Source: Thamnidium elegans
Taxonomy: Eukaryota > Mucoromycota > Mucoromycetes > Mucorales > Mucoraceae
Length of the DNA stretch: 64,000 nt
NCBI GenBank assembly: GCA_025201345.1
Contig: JAIXMG010000007.1
Location: 930,001 to 994,000, forward strand
Direction: 5' to 3'
Made by a program: the position numbers and the translations under genes. A model generated the notes under the pieces. That model had not been told where the DNA came from, did not search any database, and saw only the letters and a program-made list of their open reading frames with translations. Position 1 is the first letter of the stretch. Each line of letters begins with the position of its first letter. Of this stretch, positions 22,028-32,586 are shown in pieces.

Positions 22028-22432
22028 TGTTGTATCTACGTAATATATGTAACAATATCGAATTAGACATAGATTATACAAGTACTCATATTCTCATATA
22101 GTCACTTACATAATCTATATACAATTAGACTATTTCTACTTATATGACTCAGATACCTCTTAGCGTTCTATTGATTGAATATAAATTTATTAAAGACTGT
22201 TAATACTAATTGAATAACTAAGATAACTGGTTTACATAAATAATTGTCACATCATTTATAATCCACAAGCCTCTATCTGTGAAGCCAATTAGAAAGATAA
22301 TAGGCATCGCTGCTATTATAATTAACCTTCTGAAGAAACTATTTCTATATTCAAATTGCTCATATTTGAATGGCTTGCTAACACTGTCTAAGTTTCACAT
22401 CTTATGATAAGCGTCCATTTAAATCCAATATG
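22028..22432 (+). mobile_element. Solo LTR, family beta, copy 3, truncated
   Basis: Starts TGTTGTATCTACG directly after CTTGG, the same pentamer duplicated around copy 2. It is cut at 22432 by a Tc1-like element entering at TA, and its 3' part is missing on the far side (25706). Confidence 0.75.
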
Positions 22433-22661
22433 TACAGTGGGTGGAAAAATGGTCCGGATGTTTTATATTTTTTCACCTTCGTACTTGTAACTCTACAACC
22501 AAGAATAGGATTAAGTTGAAATAAAATACAATAGAAGAGGGAAATCGTTTACTTTCAAATAGGTAAAAAGTTGGGATAAAAACATTATATGTAGTTAAAA
22601 TAATTTTATTTAAAAATGACATATACATCCGGACCAGTTTTCAGAGTCAAATTTAAAATAT

Positions 22662-23693
22662 TTAATATTTAGTTGGACCTCCTTTAGCCTTAATAACAGC
22701 GTCTATTCTTTTAGGCATACTATCTATATATCTTTGACAATCTTCTTTTGTAAACGTTGCCCATTGTTCTTCAACTCTTTCCCACAATTCATGTACTCCT
22801 ACTGCCTTTGTTGGGTAAGAGCTTAACTTTAACTTTAAGTGATGCCATATGTGTTCTATAGGATTTAAATCGGGGCTTTGAGAAGGCCAACTATATGTCC
22901 AATCGGTATTAAATTTATTTTCATTTAACCAGGTCTTTGTTGCCTTCGAAGTATGTTTCGGATCCTTATCCTGTCGAAAATATATAGCTTTTGGGTTGTA
23001 ACCATACCACTCCATCGTGTCTTTTAAAGTCGTACTTAAAATATGGATATAGTCCTCTTTTTTCATATTCCCATCATATATCTGGCACGCATATCCTGGA
23101 CCGTCATATGTTATACAACCCCACATCATAATACCGCCTCCACCATGCTTCAATGTCATTTCAATATGATGAAATCGAAGTATATCATCAGGTCTTTTCC
23201 AATAGTACCTGCACCCATCAGAACCTCAAACATTAATTTTTGTTTCGTCAGAGAATACCATTCGTCTCCAATCGTCGGATGTCCAATTTCTATGAGCTTT
23301 GGCCCAACGTAGCCTGTTTTTTCTATGCTCGGCTTTAAGGAAAGGTTTTTTCTTTTTTATATACGCTTGGAACCCCATAGATTTTAGCACCTTAAGGCAT
23401 GTACTATGCTCCATTTTAATATCAATAGATTCCAGGTACCTCTGAACGTCTTTTCCAGTCTTTAGTTTACCCAAAATTAAGCTCTTTCGAATGTAGTTTT
23501 GCGTAGTATTGCCTAAAAGAGCGGGTCTCCCTGGGTTGTTGATCGGTGAATTAGGATACCACTTCCGCTTGTAGTCACTAATTGTGCTTTTTTTAATTCC
23601 AGGAATTCGTTTCATGATCTGAGAGTAGGAATAACCAGATTGAAGCAAATTTTGTAGACTATTTTGAGTATCTTTGGGAAGAGATCGAACCAT
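22662..23693 (-). pseudogene. Tc1-like transposase with one nonsense codon, DD37E
   Basis: Full-length minus-strand frame of 343 codons with a single in-frame TGA at 23226-23228, where relatives have Trp (TKINxWGSDG). An N-terminal helix-turn-helix (SGYSYSQIMKRIPGIKKSTI) and a GRP linker come first. The catalytic motifs are VFSDET, RQDKDPKHTS and WPSQSPDLNPIEHIW. There are 37 residues between the second Asp and the Glu, not the usual 34. The C-terminus KAKGGPTKY is intact. Otherwise undamaged, so inactivation is recent. Confidence 0.88.
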
Positions 23694-23763
23694 AATTTAA
23701 AAAAAAATAAGAAAGAATAAAAGAATGAAAAACAATTTTGAAAAAGTCTTCCTTTTATATGTA

Positions 23764-25395
23764 CAGTGGGCGGCAAAATTGTCCGCATGTTTGGAATTTC
23801 TGAGTATTTCAGCTTTAATATGCGCTTATTTACGTAGTCACGCAACATATTTTATATCATTTAAAAGCCACACATCCGGTAAGTCGAATGATACTAATTA
23901 TATTATAGAGTGACTTAGTTCAACCTCCGAAAAACTACTATGAATGTGAGCACTACATGCAGACAATTTTGCCGGTTTATAAAAAAATTAAATTTTTTAA
24001 ATTCAAGAACCACAATTTGGTAGAAGATAAAAATTTGCTTATAACAACTACAGAGCAAGCCTTTATTACAGCTCTAATTTCTTTTCATTCTAGTATTTTA
24101 CAAATTCATTAAGGTAAATTGACATGCGCAACCTCTCGCGATCTAAAAAGGAAAACGTGTTACAATGTTTGGAGAGTGATCTCAGTATACGTGAAACATC
24201 GTCCAGAACTGGTGTAAGTAAGTCTACTGTTTCTAAAATAGGAAAAAATGAATTATCGGAGAGAGAAACGCAAAAAGCAGGTAGAAAAAAAAAAGTTACT
24301 AGTACAACAATTGATTATATGGTGAGAAAGGTAACTGTAAATGGAGTAGAATCAGCCAATGAAATTTCAAGAATGCTTAAAAGTGAGCTGGGAGTATCAT
24401 TAAGCGATCGAAGTATCCGTAGGTATCTCTCATCGCGAGGTATTGAGCGATATAAGAAGCCTGAAAAACCACTATTAAGTGTAAAGAGCAGAAAAAATCG
24501 CCTAGTGTTCGGCAAAATGCACGTTGATTGGACGGATATGGACTGGAAAGATGTAGTGTGGTCCGACAAGACCAAAATCAATCGCTTTGGCTCCGACGGT
24601 GCTCACTGGTGCTATAAAAGGGTCACTGAAAACGTCCGCCCATCCCAAATCCAGCAAACAGTAAAGCATAATGGTGGATCTTTTAAAATTTGGAGTTGTA
24701 TCACCTGGTCCGGCGTGGGTTATTTAGTGTTTATAGATGATACTCTCGATAAGGAGCTCTATAAACAAATTTTAGAGGAAGATTTGATGAAAACATTGCA
24801 TGACTATAGTATTAATCCAAAGGATATAACATTTATGCATGATAATGATCCGAAGCATACCTCCAAATTAGTAACTCAGTGGCTTGAAGAGCAGCCTTTT
24901 GATACGATGACTTGGCCCGCACAGTCACCTGACCTTAACCCAATTGAAAACATCTGGGGAATGTTGAAAAAACGTTTGTACTCACGTTATGATAAGCCTC
25001 CAGCATCAATGAAAGAGCATAAGCAACGAATCATCGATATTTGGTATGGAATAACGGCTGAAGAGATTAGACCATTCATGCTAAGTATGAACAAGCGTTG
25101 TACAGAAGTTCTAAAAGCCAAAGGATATTGGATTAATCATTAATCTCATTTTAAACGAATAAAAAATTTAATTTTTTTATAAACCGGCAAAATTGTCCGC
25201 ATGTAGTGCTCACATTCATAGTAGTTTTTCGGAGGTTGAACTAAGTCACTCTATAATATAATTAGTATCATTCGACTTACCGGATGTGTGGCTTTTAAAT
25301 GATATAAAATATGTTGCGTGACTACGTAAATAAGCGCATATTAAAGCTGAAATACTCAGAAATTCCAAACATGCGGACAATTTTGCCGCCCACAG
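23764..25395 (+). mobile_element. Tc1/mariner element T2, intact, nested in T1
   Basis: Starts CAGTGGGCGGCAAAATTGTC after TA (23762-23763) and ends GCCGCCCACAG before TA (25396-25397). The terminal arms of about 235 bp are near-perfect inverted repeats. Each arm has an outer GGCAAAATTGTCCGCATG and an inner inverted copy (CATGCAGACAATTTTGCC at the left, GGCAAAATTGTCCGCATG at the right). It encodes an uninterrupted transposase. A relic end of this family is at 41821-41846. Confidence 0.92.
24124..25143 (+). CDS. Tc1-like transposase of T2, DD34E, apparently functional
   Basis: 339 residues, no stops. The N-terminal half has two helix-turn-helix regions (TSSRTGVSKSTVSKIGKNE; then SLSDRSIRRYLSSRGIERYK) with a basic AGRKKK hook between them. 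The catalytic core has VVWSDKTKINRFGSDG, HDNDPKHTSK and WPAQSPDLNPIENIWG, with 34 residues between the second Asp and the Glu. Note SDKT where most relatives have SDET; the catalytic Asp is kept. It would cut and paste the element at TA sites. The complete frame and full terminal arms make it a candidate active element. Confidence 0.92.
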   Translation: MRNLSRSKKENVLQCLESDLSIRETSSRTGVSKSTVSKIGKNELSERETQKAGRKKKVTSTTIDYMVRKVTVNGVESANEISRMLKSELGVSLSDRSIRRYLSSRGIERYKKPEKPLLSVKSRKNRLVFGKMHVDWTDMDWKDVVWSDKTKINRFGSDGAHWCYKRVTENVRPSQIQQTVKHNGGSFKIWSCITWSGVGYLVFIDDTLDKELYKQILEEDLMKTLHDYSINPKDITFMHDNDPKHTSKLVTQWLEEQPFDTMTWPAQSPDLNPIENIWGMLKKRLYSRYDKPPASMKEHKQRIIDIWYGITAEEIRPFMLSMNKRCTEVLKAKGYWINH

Positions 25396-25705
25396 TATAT
25401 GCAATACATACCTCGGAAAGATACCTACATACCGTAGCAAATACATATTAATTGTTAATACTTTCATTATCCCAATATTTCGGAACTTTTCATATTTTAA
25501 ATTTGACCCTGAAAAATGGTCCGGATGTATATATCATTTTTAAATAAAATTATTTTAACCACATATAATGTTTTTATCCCAACTTTTTACCTATTTGAAA
25601 GTAAACGATTTCCCTCTTCTATTGTATTTTATTTCAACTTAATCCTATTCTTGGTTGTAGAGTTACAAGTACGAAGGTGAAAAAATATAAAACATCCGGA
25701 CCATT

Positions 25706-25974
25706 ATAAGACTGAAACATTCTCACTATCTGGCGATTACCTTTGCTTCAACACAATATCAACAGTTGGCATGACTCTAAATCTGATTTGCCCATTGTGT
25801 ACCTTGGATTTCCTCTATATAATTCTCCACAACAACGCGACTCTTGACTAAGATCACCAATGGTTGTCTCATCCACCAACACCGAGGTCTTTCGGTAAAG
25901 GGTCGAGCTTTAGTTCTAAACTCGCTTCTTCTGAGCAAGTTATGGCACGTGCTTAGAATAGTCGCTGCACCACT
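25706..25974 (+). pseudogene. LINE fragment: region after the reverse transcriptase
   Basis: Translation gives KTETFSLSGD, then (with frame changes) HDSKSDLPIVYLGFPLYNSP and VKGRALVLNSLLLSKLW, the thumb-like region that follows YADD in non-LTR reverse transcriptases. It ends where a MITE enters with target duplication ACT. Confidence 0.72.
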
Positions 25975-26234
25975 GAGAAACGATTATTTATTATAAAAAT
26001 TAATATCGAACAGAAAAATTTCATATTAAATATAATAAATTAATTTACACTTTTCTACAACATTTACAAAATCAATTTAATTTATAATATATCAATAATC
26101 CATAAAATATCACTAGATTAGATTTTAAATAAAAGTTTATTATATGAACGTAACTATAACAGTTTATGTTATTACATAATGTGTATACAAATATGAAAAA
26201 ATTTAAAATTGTAATAAAAATATAATCGTTTCTC
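25975..26234. mobile_element. MITE with GAGAAACGATTAT ends, TSD ACT
   Basis: 260 bp, AT-rich, with inverted ends GAGAAACGATTAT...ATAATCGTTTCTC and a 3-bp duplication ACT (25972-25974 and 26235-26237). Removing it restores the LINE frame (AAPL|SFLKSIQSII). It has the same GAGAAAC terminus as the MITE at 17868. Confidence 0.82.
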
Positions 26235-26807
26235 ACTATCCTTTTTAAAGTCAATACAATCGATCATATCTAAATTTATCAACTTTCGGATATTCCCCAG
26301 GATTAGCTTTACTACTGCCTGCTTACCTCGTTCTCTTGGTGGTTTAGGCTTGATCAATCCAATTCTTCAACAGAGTGCTTTACAGCTTCGATGGCTCATC
26401 CCTCTTATGAAATTTTCTTCAAATAAAATTTGGGAAAGTTCCTCCATAGTTGTTCCACGTATCGTTGGTCTTATATTATCCCACTTGTCTCCACAGTCTG
26501 TTCTGGACCACCGTGCGATTTTCTTATTTATCCAGCACCGTCCATCTTTCTTCAAAACGACCTACGGTTCTCTAATACTACTATTTCAAGCAGTAGATCG
26601 TCTACCAAAATCTTTCGAGAAAGTTGTTGTCACTGCCACAACCTGTCTTACAATGCCACTTGCTTCACTCGTCGTCCCTTCCGAAAGCAATCACATTCTT
26701 AGCCAACCCATTGCTAATAAGCCTTGCTCTATTGCATATACTCTGAATACGACCCGCGAGAACTGTTTACGCCCGAAACAATTTGACGAACTTACGATAA
26801 ATCCTAC
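26235..26807 (+). pseudogene. LINE fragment: C-terminal GGLGL region
   Basis: Reads SFLKSIQSIISKFINFRIFP, then CLPRSLGGLGLINPILQQSA and LQLRWLIPLM. The GGLGL...L.WL block is typical of the C-terminal domain of non-LTR retrotransposon ORF2. The frame runs to 26807, where a CACTA-type element enters. Confidence 0.75.
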
Positions 26808-28240
26808 CACTGTGGCCAGATAAAGTTGTTTTTTATACTAATAACAGTAGAAGTGTTTCTAAATATGCACACTGTAAATTCGGAAACTATGAGATAGTAT
26901 GGTTACTGAATTTAGTATCCATGTATACTGGATTTATTATGCAGTATATTTTCCACTGAACGCAGTAAGTTGGATACTGAAATTGAAATGGTATCTTATA
27001 TACCCTATTTAGTAGAAATTCCACTAAAAAATACGTCATGAGTCTGTTTATTCAGTAACCATTGCTCTTTATTCAGTAGCCATTGCTCTTTATTTAGTAG
27101 CCATTGCTCTTTATTTAGTAGCCATTATTTTTTATTCAGTAACCATTATTTTTTATTTAGTAAATTCTCTGTTTATTCAGTAACCATTGCTCTTTATTCA
27201 GTAGCCATTGCTCTTTATTTAGTAGCCATTGCTCTTTATTTAGTAGCCATTATTTTTTATTCAGTAGCCATTTATAACAACTTACTTCTACATAATATAT
27301 ATGGTTAAAATCTGTTTTACATAAATAGTGTTATTATCAAACTTACAAGTAAATAAAAAGCCAAGACATATGGTTAAACGGTTTCTTCTCTGTAAATATA
27401 TAAACGTTTGTAGATATTAATAGGTGGTAAACAAAAATAACTAAAAGATGTGTACCTTAAGGTGAACCATAATAGTATTCAATGGTTAAATATCTAAAAG
27501 CAAACGAACAAAAAAAAAATTGTTTTAGCAGTGGAACAAAATAAAAAAAATACTTTACTTAGCGTTTAGGGATACAATAGAGGCGAATGAACTAGAGAAG
27601 AAGAAAAACAGTTATGTTCCATTTCAAGAGATTCAGTTTATTGTTACCATTGAGATTAGTCTTTTATGTATAAAGTGAAGTAAAAGTATATATAAAAAAG
27701 GAAAAGAAAAAAAAAAGGGGGGGGGGAAAGGCAAGGTCGCTTACGTCTGCGGTTGAAAAAAAAAGTCACCTTCTGCTTGGCTAAACGACCTCTTTTTTTA
27801 TACGTGATTCTGAAATTTATATGGTAAGTCTTACGTATACTGAAAAAAAGAAAGCACGAATATATGTAGTAAATCAATTTTTTTTATTATCGTAGCGTCT
27901 CTATTTTTTTTGGATAACGTGGCAGTGTCTTTTTTTCTTTTTTTTTCTTTAAATAAATTTATATATTTGTCTATATTATTTGTACTTTGATAATTAACTT
28001 ATTCCTCTATACATGTAAGTGCTAAGATCTAAATGACTATGACGCTGTAATATACCTATATGTTATAGAACATTGATATGCACCTTTTTAATATTTTAAT
28101 TCCCTGGTAAAGAAAAAATCTAAATTTAGAATAAAAAAAAGGGGAAGAGTATTTTCTACTGAAAATAGCGGAATATATTCCGTATTTAGTAACTATGTCC
28201 ACTAATAACAGTATCATTTACTAAATATCTGGCCATAGTG
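26808..28240. mobile_element. CACTA-type element G, non-autonomous, with minisatellite core
   Basis: Ends CACTGTGGCCAGATA and TATCTGGCCATAGTG: 15-base inverted ends with one mismatch, of CACTA type. Subterminal repeats of TTTAGTA/TACTAAAT lie near both ends. There is no transposase. The core has a minisatellite at 27043-27270 and a G run at 27717-27727. It splits the LINE; the flanking 3-mers (TAC, CTC) do not match exactly. Confidence 0.75.
27043..27270. repeat. Minisatellite, 21-bp unit with higher-order repeat
   Basis: About eleven tandem copies of a 21-bp unit GCCATTGCTCTTTATTTAGTA, with variants (TTCAG for TTTAG, ACCATT for GCCATT, TTATTTTTTATT for TTGCTCTTTATT). The variants recur in the same order twice, showing a higher-order unit of about 125 bp starting with TGTTTATTCAGTAACCATTG. 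Confidence 0.88.
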
Positions 28241-28938
28241 CTCGTCAATACTCTACACTTGGTCCAGAGCCCTTCACGCAGGTAACAGATCATACCAGAG
28301 TGGATTTCACTCCCCTTTTGTTCTCGCTACAACTTACCCTGGATCCTGATTGTGCTAACCGAGTTCACTCCGAGACACTTCGAACAAAAACTTATCGCCA
28401 AGCCTGTTCTCCACCGCCTCCTCCGCCAGCTTTACTGCCCCCACCTCTTCACCCAGATACTTCTGTACCTTGGCTCGAATTCTGGTCGTTACCCATATCC
28501 CACGTCGTACGTAATATCTGGTATCGCTTCTTACACAGAAAAATCCCCTATCGAAAGCTTCTTAATCGCTTTATGCCAGCTTCTTTCCCTACCAATTTGT
28601 GTGCAATTTGCTCGTTGTCTCCTGATTCCCTAGATCACTTCCTTTTCTCCTGCCCGAAGAAGCTCCCGATTTGGCAATCCGTTTGGTCTGAACATGTTGA
28701 CCCGTCTGTCACGGCTGTATCTTCCTCTATCATACAACTCGCTCTTACGACTTTAGGTGTCGATGGCTCCTTCAAAGTCCTTCCAATATTAGCTATTGCT
28801 GCAACTCTCGAGTCCATCTGGTCTTCCCTTTGGGCTTTCAATACTGCTTCTGTCAAACAATTGGTTTCCACGAAATTCCTTAAACTACAACAAGAAACCT
28901 TCCTTAAAGAAGGTATCCCACACTCTCCTCCTCCTCTT
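28241..28938 (+). pseudogene. LINE ORF2 C-terminus with Cys-His zinc knuckle
   Basis: One open frame from ARQYSTLGPEPF to HSPPPL. It contains SHVVRNIWYRFLHRKIPYRK and a CAICSLSPDSLDHFLFSCP knuckle, the zf-RVT signature at the C-terminus of many non-LTR reverse transcriptases. The frame is cut by CACTA element B; its natural continuation is on the minus strand at 18897. Confidence 0.83.
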
Positions 28939-30519
28939 CACCAAGGCGAGAAATAGCGCTAAATTTAGCGCTGTTGCTAAGCACTGGTGCTTGGTTTAGC
29001 GCTAGCGCTTCAGTTACGACTAACGCTTGGCTGATCACTATCGCTAGATTAAGCGTTGGCTCACATTTAAAAAAAAACAGTATTACGACGGTATGGAATT
29101 AATCAGGTCATGGTATAAAATATTTATTCAATAATATAATAATTATAGCACATTTTGTAATAAATATTTATATATTCAGGTATATATAAAAAAAAAGCGA
29201 GCCTTTTTATTATTTATTTATATGTGAATGTATATATTAAGAAATGGAAGGGTATATGTGTATATTATAGTTTGTTATTATATTTTGATACGGACAATAA
29301 TAAAAAAAGAAAAAAAAAGGGAATGGACACTTGTGGAATAAGACAATACCTATATAAAAAAAAAGAGTCAGAATAAGCTATTATTAAGTTTGAATCAAAT
29401 GAAATAATTACCTTTTAGCAAAATTTATTAAAGTAAATACCCTTTAAGCAAGCAGTAATAGAAATAAAAAATATATAGAATAGAAATAATAGAATATTAG
29501 ATATATGTAGTTGTCTTCATAATTTATACTTAATAGCATTACCTGATTTCAAAGAATGAGATGAGTTACAACATGGCGAAAACCTATATAAGTAAAGTTC
29601 AAGAGAACTTTTATTTTATTTTATTAAGAAAAATTGATAAAAGAAAAAAATAAAAGGAAAGGAAACGCAATTAAAAAAAAACGAAATATTTATACTAAAA
29701 AAAAAAAACGAATCCCCAGTGTTATTAATCTCGGGATTCGCCGACATTATTTCAACTGTTGGTTTAATTCAAAAGACTGACTTGATAAATAAACAAGTTG
29801 GGTCGTCCAATTGGTACTATGTCATTTTGTCTTCGACAGCTTTCGATCAAGACATGTTCAAAAATGCCAGCAAGATAAACGACTTGTAATAGTAGTGTAA
29901 ATTATTTCGTTTGTCTTAAAAAAAAAAGATATATTTTTGCCTTTTAAAAAAAAGGAACTTCTACTTCGATAGTGATTTGCAAATTATTACGAGATAGGCT
30001 TATTATAAAAAATTCTGTATATGTACAATAAATTAGAATTACATCTTTATTATTTACCATATTTTATGGAGTTAGCAGTAAGGTCTTTTTTTATTGTTGT
30101 AACTAACGGTCGTAATATTCATTTAAAAAAGTAAAATAGTTATAAAGTAGTTGAATAGAGTGAAGCTTGAAAAAAAAAACGCATAGTTTATAAAGTCTTT
30201 TATTAAGCGGAAGATAAAATAACAATATGTCAAACGGTACATAAAAAAAAAAATTCAGTGCTAAATTTAGCGCTAGCGCTTCACCAAGCGTTGAAATGGT
30301 TTTTTTTTCAAAAACATAATTTTTACTAGTATTTCTTTTTTATTTTATTTTATTTTTTTGTGAAAAAAAGCTAACCCTGAGCTTGAAAAGATGGGGTTCC
30401 AATTTCCAGTGATTATTTTTTTTTCACCTGCTTAAAATTAGCGCTAGTGCTTCCCCAAGCATTCCAGTGCTTGTACAAGCACCAGTGCTTAATATTTAGC
30501 GCTATTTCTCGCCGTGGTG
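28939..30519 (+). mobile_element. CACTA-type element B, non-autonomous
   Basis: 1581 bp, ends CACCAAGGCGAGAAATAGCG and CTCGCCGTGGTG, with subterminal arrays of TTTAGCGCTAG and AAGCACTGGTGC. It keeps the last exon of a Tnp2-like transposase on the plus strand, ending with TAA at 29887-29889 (ADIISTVGLIQKTDLINKQ, SSNWYYVILSS). A hairpin GAATCCCC...GGGATTCG begins that exon. Flanks are CTT (left) and CTA (right), i.e. swapped with those of element A. Confidence 0.85.
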
Positions 30520-30630
30520 CTACCGTCGAGCGTTGGATCGGGATTTGATTAGGCAAAGGCAAGGAAAAACCATACATGCTAAATTCTTGTAGGATACTGC
30601 GAAGAAAAGGTTCAAAGGCTAAATTAAATA
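30520..30630 (-). pseudogene. LINE reverse transcriptase fragment
   Basis: Minus strand reads NLAFEPFLRSILQEFSMYGF then LPLPNQIPIQRSTV. It directly continues the 31226-31036 piece once the LTR between them is removed (SPILF|NLAFEPF), and leads into the YADD piece at 21908. Confidence 0.78.
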
Positions 30631-31035
30631 TGATATATACAGACTATATATCCCTCTTCATCTTCGTTATTATTACGATATAGCACATCAAAACTAAACA
30701 TTATTAATCATAGACGATTAATAATACAATATAGAATTATCCTAAACAATCATCCACTTTATTATTATCAATGACAGGGCAACTGTCATTTAATAATAAG
30801 AGCTACCAATTAAACACAATGCGCATAAATGCTTAAACCAATCGGATTATCAATAAGGATTAACCATAATCCTTATGATATTTAAAACTGACTTTTTCTT
30901 ACTCTACAATTAGAATGGCTAATTGTATAACCCCTTTAGTATAAATACATCCTTCTTTTTCATCTAAAATAAAAACAATCACAATTAAGACTTTTATCAA
31001 TACTTTAAAGGACTTATTTTCTATTGTATATTTCA
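30631..31035 (+). mobile_element. Solo LTR, family alpha, copy 2
   Basis: 405 bp, TGATATATAC...GTATATTTCA, with exact duplication AAATA (30626-30630 and 31036-31040). It interrupts the LINE reverse transcriptase between motifs B and C. Has an internal 18-bp deletion relative to copy 1. Confidence 0.9.
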
Positions 31036-31226
31036 AAATAAAATAGGGCTTATAGGGTCACCTTGTTTTAAACCACGGTTTTGGGCAATAGAGTTAGACA
31101 GGAACCCATTTTCGTTGATGACGAGCTTGGTGTCAAAAAAGAGATGATCAATGCAGTTAACCAATTGTAGCGGGTACCCAAAACGGAGAAGAACAGCGCG
31201 AAGATAAGCAGGGTGGACTCGGTCAT
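31036..31226 (-). pseudogene. LINE reverse transcriptase fragment with RGLKQGDPISP
   Basis: Minus strand reads DDRVHPAYLRAVLLRFGYPL, then LVINENGFLSNSIAQNRGLK and QGDPISPILF. RGLKQGDPISP is motif B of non-LTR reverse transcriptases. The 5' part of the LINE is missing beyond 31227, where a CACTA-type end begins. Confidence 0.83.
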
Positions 31227-32391
31227 CACCTAGGCTAAATAAAATCGTTATTTTTTTTAAATCAGGCGAACATTCGCTCCTCAGCGAATAAACGCTTATT
31301 TTTTAGTAACTGTTTACCTCTCAGCGACTAGCCTCTCAATTTAAGACGGATAAAGCGAATAAAAATAAAAATAAAGCTGAATTTTAAAAAAAAAGGTGCT
31401 CTATCCGTTCTATTTACTGTATCCGCTGTATCCGCGTAAATGGATTTTTAAAAAAAATGTGCTATCCGCTCAGAACCAGCGAACTCGCTCAGACGTGGGC
31501 GAATCCGCTTTAGAAAGGTATATCCGCTCAAGAGAAATAAATGGCAATTTATCTACTCGCTTAGTTCACGAATGAAAAAAAAAAGAAACTGATTTAAAAA
31601 AAGTAATTTTGTTGAAAAGAAAAAAAATCACTCGCTGGTAAAAAAAAAAAAAGAGAGAAGCGATTATCTATAAGAATAAGTCTAAAAAGGTCTGCTACTG
31701 TTAGGTATTTAAGTCTATTTATCTTGCCAAGCCTTTTATGTTGTATTAACAGTGACATCATTTTATTTATTTATGTAAACAGTAACTTTATTCGTTGAAG
31801 AAAAACTATACATCCACTACAGAATTAAGTATATTTCATCATGTTAAACTTTTTTCTAAGTAGTGGCTGGCCTACTACTACTCAGCCTTCCTTTTTTTTT
31901 TTTTTTTTTTTTTTTGGTTCATTAGTGCAATAATGGAAAGGTTAAAAATAAACAAAGTGTTAGAGACAGTATAAAAAGAAACATTAAAGTTGCCAAAGTC
32001 GATCAAAGATCTTAATGCCGATCATTGTCAACACATTAGTTACGGAACCGAGGCTGTTAATATTACAAAGGACTGTAGTAGTTGTTTTCGAATACTTTTT
32101 TTTCGATTTTTTTTTTTTACGTACGAAGGAGTATTCTTGGAGACTTTATATATATATATTATAAACAAGGTGTTACAGACTAAATTAAAATAGGAATTAA
32201 AGCTACGGAAGTTAACCAAAAGGCCTTAATGCTAATCTCGATCTACACATTAGTCAAGGGATCAATGTTAGTAGTAGTGGTTGCTTTCAACTGGTTTATT
32301 TCCCCTTTATATAGAGAATTTTTCAATCCTGGTAAACATTTGAAATGCTTTTTTTTAGAACTAAAAAAAAATACATTATTGGTGCGTACCC

Positions 32392-32422
<31 letters not shown>

Positions 32423-32586
32423 AAGATCTCGGTAAATGCCGTTATGGAACAATGTAAAAACTAGTGGTAAGTACGAGCTTTAAACAGTGTATATATTCGA
32501 AAGCATTTTATTAATCTATATATGATGACTTTGGGCTAGAAGAAGTTCAAGGGGTAAGTATAGATGTAATGGATGAAGAAGTTGCT
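31227..32586. repeat. 1.36-kb segment duplicated at 43898-45270
   Basis: Nearly identical to the left part of E3, including a long T run, two diverged copies of a roughly 110-bp unit (about 31955-32055 and 32155-32262) and, on the minus strand, CTATATAAAGGGGAAA. That box matches the promoter of the F transposase at 56456, so the segment is the central promoter region of such an element in reverse. Short frames here (e.g. at 31990) are not convincing genes. Confidence 0.7.

Larger units (their letters stand above)
22435..25705 (-). mobile_element. Tc1/mariner element T1 (DD37E), interrupted by T2
   Basis: Left end CAGTGGGTGGAAAAATGG after TA. The right end stops at ACATCCGGACCATT and lacks the last bases, so it is truncated into LINE sequence. 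The terminal arms are about 200 bp; each starts with the outer motif TGGTCCGGATG and closes with an inverted copy of it (22620-22640 and 25513-25526). A second element (23764-25395) is inserted in the arm upstream of the transposase. An extra intact right arm of this family is at 33009-33220. Confidence 0.87.

Noticed and set aside
18228..22432. Large foldback element formed by inverted beta repeats around CACTA element A
   Set aside because: The arms are separate solo LTRs, each with its own TG...CA ends and 5-bp target duplication (CTATT, CTTGG), so no foldback transposon is needed.
27043..27270. CRISPR-like array (regular 21-bp units)
   Set aside because: The units abut with no unique spacers and the genome is fungal; it is a minisatellite inside a transposon.
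31990..32452. Small open frames repeated at 31990/44660 and 32229/44899
   Set aside because: They look conserved only because the whole 1.36-kb segment is duplicated. They are full of poly-Phe/Lys from T/A runs, and the segment matches a promoter region in the other orientation.
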